Of a stretch of DNA of 15,391 nt, positions 1 through 10,400 are shown piece by piece; position 1 is the first letter of the stretch, and each line of letters opens with the position of its first letter. The notes beneath the pieces are model-generated. The model had not been told where the DNA came from. It was given only the letters and a program-made list of their open reading frames with translations, and did not search any database. Both the position numbers and the translations under genes were made by a program. The DNA lies in contig CALAXC010000034.1 in NCBI GenBank assembly GCA_937894775.1, forward strand, positions 1-15,391, in the 5' to 3' direction. This DNA comes from an uncultured Clostridia bacterium (GTDB lineage: Bacteria > Bacillota > Clostridia > Oscillospirales > CAG-272).

Positions 1-1
1 A

Positions 2-460
2 CAAATTCTTGATTTTGTAAATAATGCAACAGTCATTCATAACTTTTTCATCGCACTCTTTATTACACCTTTTGTATTGTTAATTATCAAAATCTTAGTT
101 CTAGAAAAACTATATAAAAATAACAAATTATCTGACTACAAAAAACTCCTAAAACAACTTGTTATTTTAGTTTCAGTCTTTGCAGGATTGATAATTTTTT
201 CCTATGTAATAGAACTTGTCATTACAAAAACTCAACCTAACGCAAAAAATATTTTAACAATAACACAAGATAATGAAAATAATTATTTTACAGATGCAGT
301 TTCTGAAAAAATTATTTTTGAAAAAAAAGAAATTACTTTATCTTTAAAATCTAATTCTGAAATAATCAAATATATTATAGCAGCTTTACATTGTAAGATA
401 AGGAGAACTTTTAACAGTTGTTTTATTATAACGCGAGTTGTAAGTTATGTTATACAATAG
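2..460 (+). CDS. Membrane protein of unknown function, 5'-partial
   Basis: The frame is open from the left edge to the TAG at 458-460, so the true start lies outside the window. The TTG at 77 is only an internal codon. Two hydrophobic segments are visible. One is encoded at about 35-100 (FFIALFITPFVLLIIKILVL) and the other at about 155-225 (LVILVSVFAGLIIFSYVIEL), joined by a short Lys-rich loop. A polar tail rich in Asn, Glu and Lys follows. This fits a small integral membrane protein with a charged C-terminal domain, but I do not recognise a family. The coding DNA is much more AT-rich than the genes downstream. The last 25 or so residues change character, becoming rich in Arg, Cys and Val, so the native C-terminus may have been lost and the frame may run into unrelated DNA. 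Confidence is moderate that this is coding and low for its 3' end. Confidence 0.55.
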   Translation, partial: QILDFVNNATVIHNFFIALFITPFVLLIIKILVLEKLYKNNKLSDYKKLLKQLVILVSVFAGLIIFSYVIELVITKTQPNAKNILTITQDNENNYFTDAVSEKIIFEKKEITLSLKSNSEIIKYIIAALHCKIRRTFNSCFIITRVVSYVIQ

Positions 461-474
461 GTATGGGAGCTTAT

Positions 475-502
475 AAAAAAATCGGGCTTCCGCCTTTTCG
501 AT
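475..502 (-). terminator. Possible minus-strand terminator
   Basis: Read on the minus strand, ATCG pairs with CGAT and GGC with GCC around a GGAA tetraloop, with a four-A bulge on one side. Seven T residues follow directly. It could end a leftward transcript from the 500-1060 region or protect the partial gene at the left edge from antisense reading. The stem is short, so this is a weak call. Confidence 0.35.
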
Positions 503-539
503 TCCAAGCTCATCGACTATAAAACTACGAATTGCCCTG

Positions 540-757
540 CGGGACGTGGGAAGCTACGAAGCTCGTTACAATGGCAAGAGAGCTCGCCGGATGGCACTTC
601 TCCCCTACGTATCTAACTAATTGACTATATTGTTATAAGACAGCCCGAGTTTATACCGAAAGTACAAAATCTTTTGCTCTCGGACGACGGCCTTATAACT
701 GTAGGGAAACAGATTAAAAACAATAAGACACTCTGTATTTTGCAGGGTGTCTTTTTT
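540..757 (+). ncRNA. Candidate structured RNA ending in a terminator
   Basis: Nested complementary segments occur in the right order for a folded RNA. GTTATAAG (632-639) pairs with CTTATAAC (692-699). Inside that pair, GCC (643-645) pairs with GGC (689-691) and CGAG (646-649) with CTCG (679-682). A second imperfect stem joins ACGTGGGAAG (544-553) to the complementary segment at 597-610. An intrinsic terminator at 727-757 lies 27 bases after the long stem. I see no clear promoter and do not recognise a known RNA family. The alternative is a decayed gene or a dispersed repeat. Confidence 0.2.
727..757 (+). terminator. Intrinsic terminator
   Basis: GACACTCTG (727-735) pairs with CAGGGTGTC (743-751) through nine positions, one a G-T wobble, around a seven-base loop. 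Six T residues follow at 752-757. No gene ends close upstream, so it would terminate whatever transcript crosses 461-726. Confidence 0.75.
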
Positions 758-775
758 GTATTCATTTTTAGGTAG

Positions 776-900
776 AAGGACGCCCGAAAGACGCCGACCG
801 AAGACCTCTGGAAGCCCCGACCGAAAACCAGAAAAGCCTTGAAAACTCTAGCTTTTTAAGCCTTTAAGACCAACGACCGACGGAAGAAAGACTGACCGCA
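776..900. other. T-poor segment with repeated GACCGA
   Basis: The 63 bases from 776 to 838 contain only two T residues on this strand. GACCGA occurs at 796-801, 819-824 and 875-880, within wider CCGA-rich contexts. No frame looks coding. The strong strand asymmetry sets it apart from the AT-rich DNA around it. Its role is unknown. Confidence 0.4.
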
Positions 901-1060
901 CTCCCAAGATCTCTTCTGCCTTCTGCCCACTATATAATAGATAGGTCGAAATACGCCGCCGAAAGTCTTCCTTGCCCTCCCCCCCTATGCCCAATAACGA
1001 GGACAAAAGTTTTTGTCATTTTGGGAGAAATTCGGTCTGTCGTTTAACAAAAAAACAAAA

Positions 1061-1107
1061 GACGCCTAATTGTAGAATTATTAGCTCTACAGTTAAGCGT
1101 CTTTTTT
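1061..1107. terminator. Strong bidirectional terminator
   Basis: The 16-base arms at 1061-1076 and 1086-1101 pair with one wobble and one mismatch around a nine-base loop. On the + strand six T residues follow (1102-1107). On the minus strand the hairpin is followed by a T-rich run, because 1050-1060 is nearly all A. It insulates the giant gene downstream from the upstream region in both directions. Confidence 0.8.
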
Positions 1108-1319
1108 ATTAATAATATACATTTTTTTGCTTGATCACAATCAAGCCTATACATTCTACCATAAATATTTGATTTTTTCAAGGCTTTTTTATTTTTGCGA
1201 AACGACTTTTCATCCTGAGCAGAGCGGTAAATCTATCTTTGATTAGTACCGTTTGGTGTTTTTTACGTGCAAAAATTGAAGGAAAAAATACATTTTATTG
1301 TTAAAAACGTTAAAATCAC
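1108..1319. other. AT-rich leader region with hairpins upstream of the giant gene
   Basis: There is no gene here. A perfect seven-base inverted repeat (GCTTGAT, ATCAAGC; 1129-1146) overlaps a second possible stem (AAGCCT 1143-1148 with AGGCTT 1181-1186) that is followed by a T run. The two cannot form together. A segment beginning CATCCTGAGC (1211-1220) resembles a degenerate copy of a dispersed intergenic repeat I recall from many gut bacteria. GTTAAAA is repeated at 1300-1306 and 1309-1315, just upstream of the -35 box, and could be an operator. Confidence 0.4.
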
Positions 1320-1348
1320 TTGCATTTTTGCTGTTTTTATGATATCAT
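1320..1348 (+). promoter_or_regulatory. Sigma-A type promoter of the giant gene
   Basis: TTGCAT (1320-1325) and TATCAT (1343-1348) are separated by 17 bases. The predicted transcript starts near 1355-1358, leaving a 5' leader of about 95 bases. A small hairpin in the leader (TGTGAA 1371-1376 with TTCACA 1382-1387) follows. The promoter and the bases just after it closely match the promoter at 14323-14351. Confidence 0.65.
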
Positions 1349-1449
1349 TATTATGTATAAGTGTAATTATTGTGAATATTTTTCACACAGTACAGTTCCG
1401 TGTTGATCGGTTTATTTATAAATAAAATCTTCAATTGAGAGGTTTCGTT

Positions 1450-4400
1450 ATGAAAAAACACGCTTTTTTAAAATGTTTGGTTGCTATTCTTTTATTAACT
1501 TCAATGTTATTAACTATGTTTTTGGGGGTTACAAAGTCTGAGTACTTTAAATCATTCTCCAAAGAGCTTGATATTGAGGCTAAGCCTGACCTTATGCTGG
1601 AATATGCTCTTTGGGATGCGAACGGTACCGGTAGTTCAACTACGGATAAAACGTTTCAATGGGAAGAGGGCGTTTACAAAAATGCCGAAAGCTTTTCGCA
1701 AAAAGTGGTTGTAGGCAGAACCAATGCTTATGATGAAGGTATATATGTAGGAGCGGATTGGAATGATACGGCTCTACCTTTTTACAACAACGAAAAGGAA
1801 TATCCTGATAATTATGCCGGAAATTTGCTTGATTCTGAAACCGGTAACGTGTATGTAAAGTACAACGGGGAAGATATAATTTATCAAATAAAGCTTCCTG
1901 TTGATGAAGCGGGATATTACGTTCTTAATTTCCAAGTCGACTTTCTCTTAGCAACTATTGATGGTGGTTGGGCAGATCAAAAATCCGATTTCTTTGTACA
2001 AACCTACGACCGTGCGATTGGGTGTGAAATTTTGAATTATAACGACGGTTTTACTTTTAAGGATAACACCAAGAGACTTGATCTGTATTCAAGAAGCGGT
2101 AATGACAGTGTTCACGGTAGAAGTAAAAAATCAGACGCCAAAAGCACAGAGCAAAAATCTTATATAAATAAAAAATATTTTGAAGCTGACTCGCTCTATC
2201 AATGGAAAACACTCTCTCCCTCGAGAGCCGAAAACGTAAGTCTTGCTTTTAAGGTTGAACCCGAAGACGTTGATAACGGATACGTGCTTTGGATGTGGGA
2301 CTTTGCAGGCCTTTTTGGCGCAAGAACATGGAAACTTGAATTTACCGACATTTCTGTTGAAAAGACAATGGAGCTTGACGGTTCTACCGATAGCAGAGAC
2401 GGTAGCTCTGACCCGTATTTTATGTTTCCTCAGGCTTCTTTTATGAATAGTCAGATTTTACTTAGTCTTGATAATATTAATAAGCTGGATGATTATGACT
2501 ATCCGCTTGAAAATTTACAAACAGGTCAGCTTAATTACAATGTAAGAAGTGTTCAACATAGAGGAAAGACATCATACAGTAAGGGCAGAGGCACTTTTGC
2601 TACCTCGGCGACCGCCAATAGCTTGACTTTCCAAGCCGAATCGCTGTTTTTTGGTTATGGAAATGAAGATTTTGCTGACTATCAATACTTGGATGAACAG
2701 GACAAGGCACACGCCGGGAACGGACATTCTAATCCTGTTGCTGTTTATATCCCACTGAAAAACATACAGTATAATACCGATTATAAGGTAACCTTTGACA
2801 TTTCTTTTGCGCGTCAGGGTAAGTATAATCTGGATAAAAACGGTAACCCTGCGGCTATCCAAAGGGATAGGTTTTACGGTTATAACTATAATGCGAATAT
2901 GTTTGGCAGTTATCTTGCGGATTACGTTGATCCTTCTAAATATACAGCTGCTACTAGTTCTGCATCTGCTACAAATGAACTCTTCAGAAAAGGTGAGCAT
3001 TTATTTTCATCATATCTTCTCAGCAATAAGGCTACAAACGTTAACAGAATCGAAGATGCGCATGTGGCAGATATGGGGCTGATCACCTATGCTGACAAGC
3101 ATTATCAAGGTGCGCCGCTTACAAAGTATGATGAAATAACCAGCCTTACAAATTTAAATAATACTACTGTTGAGAGTGTAAATAACACTTATTCAAATGA
3201 TATTTATTCTTCGAATACATCAAAGTCACGTAACTGGTTCAATGCCGTACAGCATACAGAATACAACGGTCAGAACGAAATACATTGGTTGACTTTTTAT
3301 AACAGCACCTTCTCATTTAATATTCCCGAGGCTGAAAACGGTAGTATAGATCTTAACGATCTTTATTGGGTATGGGCGATGGATTCGCTTATTTCCGGCT
3401 GTTATTACAGAATAAAGCTTGAAAACGTTCGTATCGAAAAGGTTGTAAAGTATACCTCAAGCTTAAATGTTAACGGCGTGGAGATAGCAGGTACTCAGAT
3501 AGATCTTGAGAAACATTCAGTTAACGATCCTAAGGATGATAGCAAAGGTTTTGTAGTGGCAGATGACACGGACGAAAGCACGGGTAAGCTTAATTTCTTC
3601 CGTTCATTCCGCGGTATAAACGGAACGGGACAGAACTATCAGGCAAGAGGCTTTGTGCTTGATGAAGATATGACGACGCCGTCTAATAAGGTCTTTACGT
3701 CAGAAGGAAATATTTATGCGCCTATTATAGACGCGACAAAATTCAAGGTTTCTGACGGAAGCGAAGCTTATAAGATAGCGCTTGACGGATTTACAGTTTG
3801 CCAGGGAGGCGTTGCAAAATACGTCTTCTCGGTCGATGGCGGTCGAACGTGGGAGGATATGACGTTTACGGGCGGTAAGGCGGTCTCACCCAATCAATTA
3901 ACTGCCGCCGGAAAGGGAGTAAACCAACACACTTCGGGACAGACGAGGTATACTGAACAAGAATTTATCGATCTTGGTCTTAATATATCCGATTATACCT
4001 TCGTTGAATTCACCGATGCAGACCGTGCAAACGCAAACTTTTCGGAATTTAAGCTTGTTGCCGACCTTTCAAAATATAAACATCAAGCTAATCTTGATGT
4101 TATTATAGCGGCTGTTCCCGAAAAGGACACCGATTGCAAATGCGAGATACTTCGTGTAATCAACTTTAATCAAATAAGAAATTATATGACGTTCCCATTT
4201 GACTTTGTTTCGGATATTAAGGTCAACGGTAGTAATGACTCGTTATCTCCTTTAAACGTAAACCGTTTGGATGAAACAAATTCTACCAGTCCCGGACACT
4301 ATCATAACGGTTTAGTTGATCCCGAAGCTACAGGATTTACTCAAGCAAAAACGTGGATGATAGATACAGACCCGACGAATGGAAGACAAGGTCCCTCATC

Positions 4401-7400
4401 CACCACGGGATATGCGCGTATGGCGTCATATTCCTATGCGTATGAGGATATACGAGCTCTTTATTATGATTTTCCCGTTAAAACCACGCTTGGAATTACA
4501 GGCTGGGCTATCGTTGAGGGCGGAGTAGAGGATTATTATTGGTCCGCCGATGAAGGTAAGACCTGGGTACTGTGTACGAGTAAGAATAGCGAAACGGGCG
4601 AGGGTACGGACGAAGCCGCTCCCCATACTCGCGATCTGGTCAGCGCGCAATATAAAAGGTATTATTATGACGGTGTTGCTGTTAATTACAGTAATGAAGA
4701 GGATGAACTTTTAAGAGACAATCACTGCTTTAGAGACTCGATTGACGGACAGTTCAGCGGAGGGGAAGATACCCCTGTCCCTAGTGATACAAAGGGTAGC
4801 GGTTCAATGCTCACCGCAAACCTTTCAAAGTACAAGGGTGAGGTCGTTGACGTAATTTTTGCGGCAAAGCCTAATGGCAGTGACGTTTACGTTCCTATAG
4901 GAAGAATCGACAACGTAGCGGTTTACGGTGCGAAGGGTACCTTCTATACACATATTAACAGTGTGCATCTTGGCGGTACGATGGATTATTCAGAGTATGC
5001 CGAGGGCAAAGCTGTGGGCGGTACACTCATTGAACCCGATTATTTTGACGTTGAGGGCAAGCCCTTGAATCACGTAACTTCGGGAGGAGCTGCAGCTCCT
5101 CAGTGGGATTTAGGCTATTCGGCAATAGACGGTAAGGAGTTTTCTTACACGATTTTTGAGCCGAATAATGTAAATGTATTTAATTCGAGACTTTATAATA
5201 ATGAGCTTAATGAGATCCCGAGCGGCGGCCAGGTTTGTATTGATGGATATACTGCTAATTTAGGAGGAACGATAAATAGTAATCAAGCATATAAATATAC
5301 GCTTGACGGCGGTAAATCCTGGAGTACACTTCCCAGACTATCTGTATCATTTTCGCTGACGAGTGATAAAGAAGAATATGCTAAATACAGTGATAATGAT
5401 ATCAATAATTTTAAAGGTCAAAACAATTATTCGATTGATTCTAATGATGATGGACGTCTTATATTTAACATTCCCGCATTGCCTGACGGAGCCATAAGAG
5501 ATCTGTTGGTCGTAGTTGAAGACAAAGACGGTGACGTTATGCCTGTGCTTCATATAAAGCTTAAGATTAAGGGTAGTAACGTTGGCTTGTATACTTTTAA
5601 TCGTTTGCATACTTACCGTACAAAAACTTTTGAGTGCTATGACAACACGTCTTCGATTTCGGTTCCTTTTAAGACGCATTCTACAACCAATGATACAGTA
5701 ATGAAATTCACTTTCCCCGTAGAGCGCGAGGGAGTGCATACATTGACGTTTAATGCGGATGTTGATCATGCTTCGAGTGCTGTTAAGGTGAGAAGTACCG
5801 ATGACATACATCAAGCTTATGAACATGATGATAATATTGTAGGCAATAATGCTGATGTGTGGATGTCTGTGCCGAAGACCCATTTCTATGAGAATGAAGA
5901 CATTAACTTAACTTATTATGCTAAATATACAGGAAGCCATTATTCGGGTCAAAATCTCGATGGCGTTTTGAAAAATGCTGTCATATGTGTAGTTCGCTTA
6001 AATGATGACGGTAGTGTATATAAGTATGGTGGAGAGTGGGCTCGAATGGAACGCGCTCATGTATTGTTTAGTGGAAATGACGGTGTTGCGTACGGTGCGA
6101 CTAATATAGTAGCTCAAAATACTGTTAACCTGAGAGAAGCTCTTACGAATACGGGAATAAAAAATAATGAACCCGGTGAGAAGCCTGATCTTACGGATGG
6201 AAAATATAGAATTTATTTTTTAAACGATATTGATTTGGGTATCGGAAATTTAATTCACGGAGACTATTCTTACTTACAGCTTACTGATCCTATCGATATT
6301 ACCATTCACGATCCTTGCGGTGCTTCTGCTTCAATCGTCCACGATGACGTTACGGAAAAGGGAGGATATTACAGTCAGTATGCATATGTAGGTGAGCCAA
6401 AATACAAAATTACCGATGAACAGGTCGATAAATCGGCGAAGTGGTCGACTCAAAATGTTTATGCATCCAATGACGTAGAGCTTTACTTCAACGCAACTAA
6501 GGAAGACGTTAAGCGCGGTTATATAATTCTCGATTGGGATTTAACCAAGCTTGCGATAGGAACAGAATACGTTCTTAACATCAAGAATTTGATGTATTGC
6601 TACGGTGTTAAATCGACCAAGCATTTGACAACCGATGCAAACGGTGACGACGCTTCGTATAAAATAAGAGTTCCCGCGCTTGAGGCGGGCACGCACAAAT
6701 TTGCTTTCTCGAGCTATACTACGGTATATCCACCTATAATTCATAATGGATTGAATCAAAGCTCGTGGGCGAAGGTCAATAGCGTATCCGTACCTAATTA
6801 TAAAGACGCAGGCGCGTATATGTCGGTACCTAAGACGCTTTATACCGTTGGCGAGCCTATTCACGTAAATTACTCTATGGCAGGTAAACAGTCGAATGAC
6901 GGTCCATGGATAAGTATAACAAGATCTATTCCTAACGGAGAGGAAGGCAGAGAGGTCGTTGTTGGACGTGTAAAGCTTGATTCTGATGCAATTACGGGTC
7001 AGATAGCTCTTAAGGGCGGTATGAGCGGTTGCGAATATGAAAAATTTGCAAATCTTCCTGCGGGTAATTATAAGATATATTTCCGTGATTTCGATCCGAA
7101 TATATATGATAATGATGGTAGGTATTGGCCTCAATGCAATATTACCGATCCTATATCAATTACTGTCATAGATCCAAATAAGAAAAATGACAAAGCTACT
7201 CAGAATACTTTCTACTATGATAATTGTCATTATAATGATGAATTTTATAAATCAAACGGATATGTTTCTGTTGATAAAACGATATTCCGACAGGGCGAAA
7301 CGATTAAATTTACAAACCGTGAATATTTGCCGAGTGATGCTGTCAGAATTCTTTTGTGTGAGCCAAACAGTAATGTTATCAAGGATTGGACTTGGCAGAC

Positions 7401-10400
7401 CTTCTATAATAGTAACGGCACTTCGGCAACGGCTCAAGGTAACTTGGAGACAGCAGATCTTGCCCCGGGTCACTACCAGCTATTGTTCCTCTATGATAGA
7501 GAATTAAATACGAATATATCAAGTAGTGATATTGATATAGACAGAGCAAGAGAGGATTTAACGTTCTACGGTGTAATTGATATTACTGTTATTCCTGCGA
7601 ATAGTACGGGAACTTCGCCCGTTATGGATCTTACGTACATTCACGGAGATGAAAGTGTTGCGTACGGTACTTCGGTTCCTGCTTATGAATACAGCAGAAA
7701 TCCGATCAGTATCGACATAACCGATGCCGATGTTCAACGCGGATACGTAGAGTTTGAATATAAGCTCGAAAATCTTGTTGAAAATGCGGATATAGTATAC
7801 TCTACCGAAATGTTCTATGACAGACCGATTGAGGAAGATCCGTATCTTATGTACGGTGACTATATTTCCTTCGGTGAATATCCTCAGTCGCTGAAATCGC
7901 CTACTGTAACAATTCTCGAGGATGTCGTTCCCGACTCAAGAGGTTATTATATGGGCGACGACGGAAATTACTATGCAAAGGTCGTATCAACTCCTTACGG
8001 AGGAAATTATACATTTGCAGACGGTAATACGCCTATAGTAAACGGTGAAGTATATTACTTTAAGGTTGAGCCTATTAAGTGGCGCATACTTTATCAGGAC
8101 ACGGAATACGTGGATGTATTGTGTGAGAGTATTATAGTAAACCGTCCGTATGACGGCGATTCCAACAAGTACGCTCACAGTGACGTAAGAGAATGGCTTA
8201 ACGACGAGTTCTATAAGACGGCATTTACCGAGATTCAAAAACAGTATATCATCAAAAAAGAAGTTGATAATTCACTTGTTTCTACGGGTTATGCGGCAAA
8301 CATCTACGTTTCGGATAATACCAACGATAAGATTTATTTGCCATCGTATGCAACGGTAACCAATACGGCATACGGATTTATGAACGCTAACGACGTTTCC
8401 GACCCGAATCGAGCTAAGGCTGTTACGGATTACGCAAGAGCTAAGGGCGTATGGACTAATATGTCCGAGTCGGAAGGCGATATCGGTAACGGAATCTGGA
8501 TGCTTCGTTCACCTGCCGACAGCGCAAGCAATTTCATTCGTGAAGGCTACTTCAACGGTGAAATAACTGACGGCGGTATCGGTATTAACGTAAATGCGCA
8601 CGGAGTTGCTCCAATGCTCAGACTTTCAATAGTTGATGAATCGTCTCGCATTGTAACCAAAGATATCTTTAAAGATGTCGGTAACACGACTATCTATAGA
8701 GCTAATTACAGCGCGTTGATGAACATTAAGCAGGAGCCTGTAGTGAATTATAATTATAAAACACAGTATAGCGGTTCGTACTTGTCTGTACCTAAAACTT
8801 ACTTTAACGTAGACGAACCGATTCCTGTTAGTTGTAGATATAATGGACTTAAAGATTATTCTGGAACAGCTTATGTTTGTATAGCTACTACGGGTAATCA
8901 CGGTACTGATAAAGATACGTATATTCGTTATTACAAGGTAACTAAGGATCAGGAGTATGCTGGTATTAACGCTCTTAATATGAGAGATGCAACTGTAGCT
9001 TCTGGAATATCCCCAGACCTTAGCAAATTGCCCGCAGGTGAGTATAAGATATGGTTTATTTATGGTGATTTGTTGGATGGTAGATGGTGGAATTATAATA
9101 ATATAGCTGGCGGTTATAATAATCCTTACAAAAACGGAAATGCTATTACTGACCCTATATCTATAAAGATAGTTGATCCTAATGCTCCCGATTATGATTA
9201 TTCATTGGAATATAAGGCATGGATCGGTACAGGCGAAAATGGCACATTGGAGCCAATGTATTCTTATATCAGACTTGAGAAGAACGTATTCAATCAAGGT
9301 GAACCCATCAGGATGCAATTTAAGGGCCGTACGGAGTATATGACTGCATTCTTGGTTGATGAAAACAATAATCTGCTTTTGGATACGCCGGATACGAGAA
9401 CGTACGCTGCTAGAAAAATAAATCCAGGTAATCCTCCTCAAACGATCGCCACTTGGAGTGATTTTTATGAGATGAACGGTACTGAGAATTTAGCTCCCGG
9501 TAAATATAAGCTTTATTATGCGGTAGAAGATAGCTTTGATGAAGTCTATAAAACTCACGGTGCAATCGTTGCTATCATTGATATTACAATTCTTCCTACC
9601 ACAGAGGAAGCGCCTACTGCAAAGCTTGACGTCATTTATACAAATACTGACGGAATAATTGTTAAGAAAACAATTAACGATAGCGTAATGCTTAACGGTC
9701 TTCTTAACAGCCATATAGGAAACTACAATCTTACCGATAATAATAACAAGGTTGAGGGAACAATTGAGTTGACTGACGTACAGCCTAATTCTACTGTCCA
9801 ATTTATCTTCTCGTATGATAGATACGAAATTGAAAGTGATGATATAGAATGCAAGGTTGATGAGGTTGTTTCCAATTTGCCAATCAGAAAGGGTGCGCTA
9901 AAGGTTCCGAGTTATAAGTTTGCTGCATCAACCTATGATAACGTATATATATATACGCCTCAAACCTACTATATCGAGGGAGATACTATAACGGTTACCT
10001 TTAATACTGCGAATGTGTCTAATCCACGTATTTTGTTGACTACTGATACGATAGGAACGGAGGGACAGTATGGAGATATTTGGGTAAGAGAAACGGCAGT
10101 TTCAAGGACAGAATATGGAACCGTTGATATTTCTAACAAGCAATATGATAAGTCGAGTACAGTTTCATTGGGGTGGATAGAGTCAAATACAAAGTGGAAC
10201 GTAGACGATCTACCTCCGGGAGAATACAAGATATGGTTGTTTGATAGAGAAGCGGCGTTCGCCGGTACTACTTGTGAGATGTATAAGGCTAATTCGGCTA
10301 ATACATACTTAGTAACAGAGCCGATAAGCATAAAGATTTTGCCGAAGGACGAGGAAACTCTTGATTTGTCAATGACGCACTACAGCGATTGGAATTATCA

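Larger units (their letters stand above)
461..1060. other. Intergenic mosaic without a supportable gene
   Basis: No frame on either strand gives a convincing protein here. Short open stretches such as 617-775 lack a start codon and run through a terminator. Base composition changes abruptly several times. From 461 to about 720 the DNA is mixed, with inverted repeats. From 776 to about 900 it is almost free of T. From about 901 to 1000 it is pyrimidine-rich, including a run of eight or so C residues near 979-985. A near-perfect inverted repeat (GACAAAA, TTTTGTC) sits at 1002-1017. The pattern suggests accumulated noncoding elements or remnants rather than one gene. Confidence 0.5.

Noticed and set aside
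617..775. Open frame ending in KQIKNNKTLC-type sequence
   Set aside because: It has no usable start codon and runs straight through the terminator at 727-757, so it is more likely chance or a gene remnant.
933..938. TATAAT as a -10 promoter box
   Set aside because: No acceptable -35 box lies 16-18 bases upstream, and no gene starts before the terminator at 1061.
461..1060. Group II intron or insertion sequence in the left intergenic region
   Set aside because: No domain V-like hairpin, transposase frame or terminal inverted repeats were found.
1435..1449. TTG at 1435 as the start of the giant gene
   Set aside because: It overlaps the GAGAGG ribosome binding site of ATG 1450 and would add five residues before a typical MKK export signal.
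6541..7134. Long minus-strand open frames inside the giant gene, including this one
   Set aside because: They are antisense shadows with odd composition (many Arg, Ile, Cys), no ribosome binding sites and no family resemblance. The + strand frame is continuous and modular throughout.
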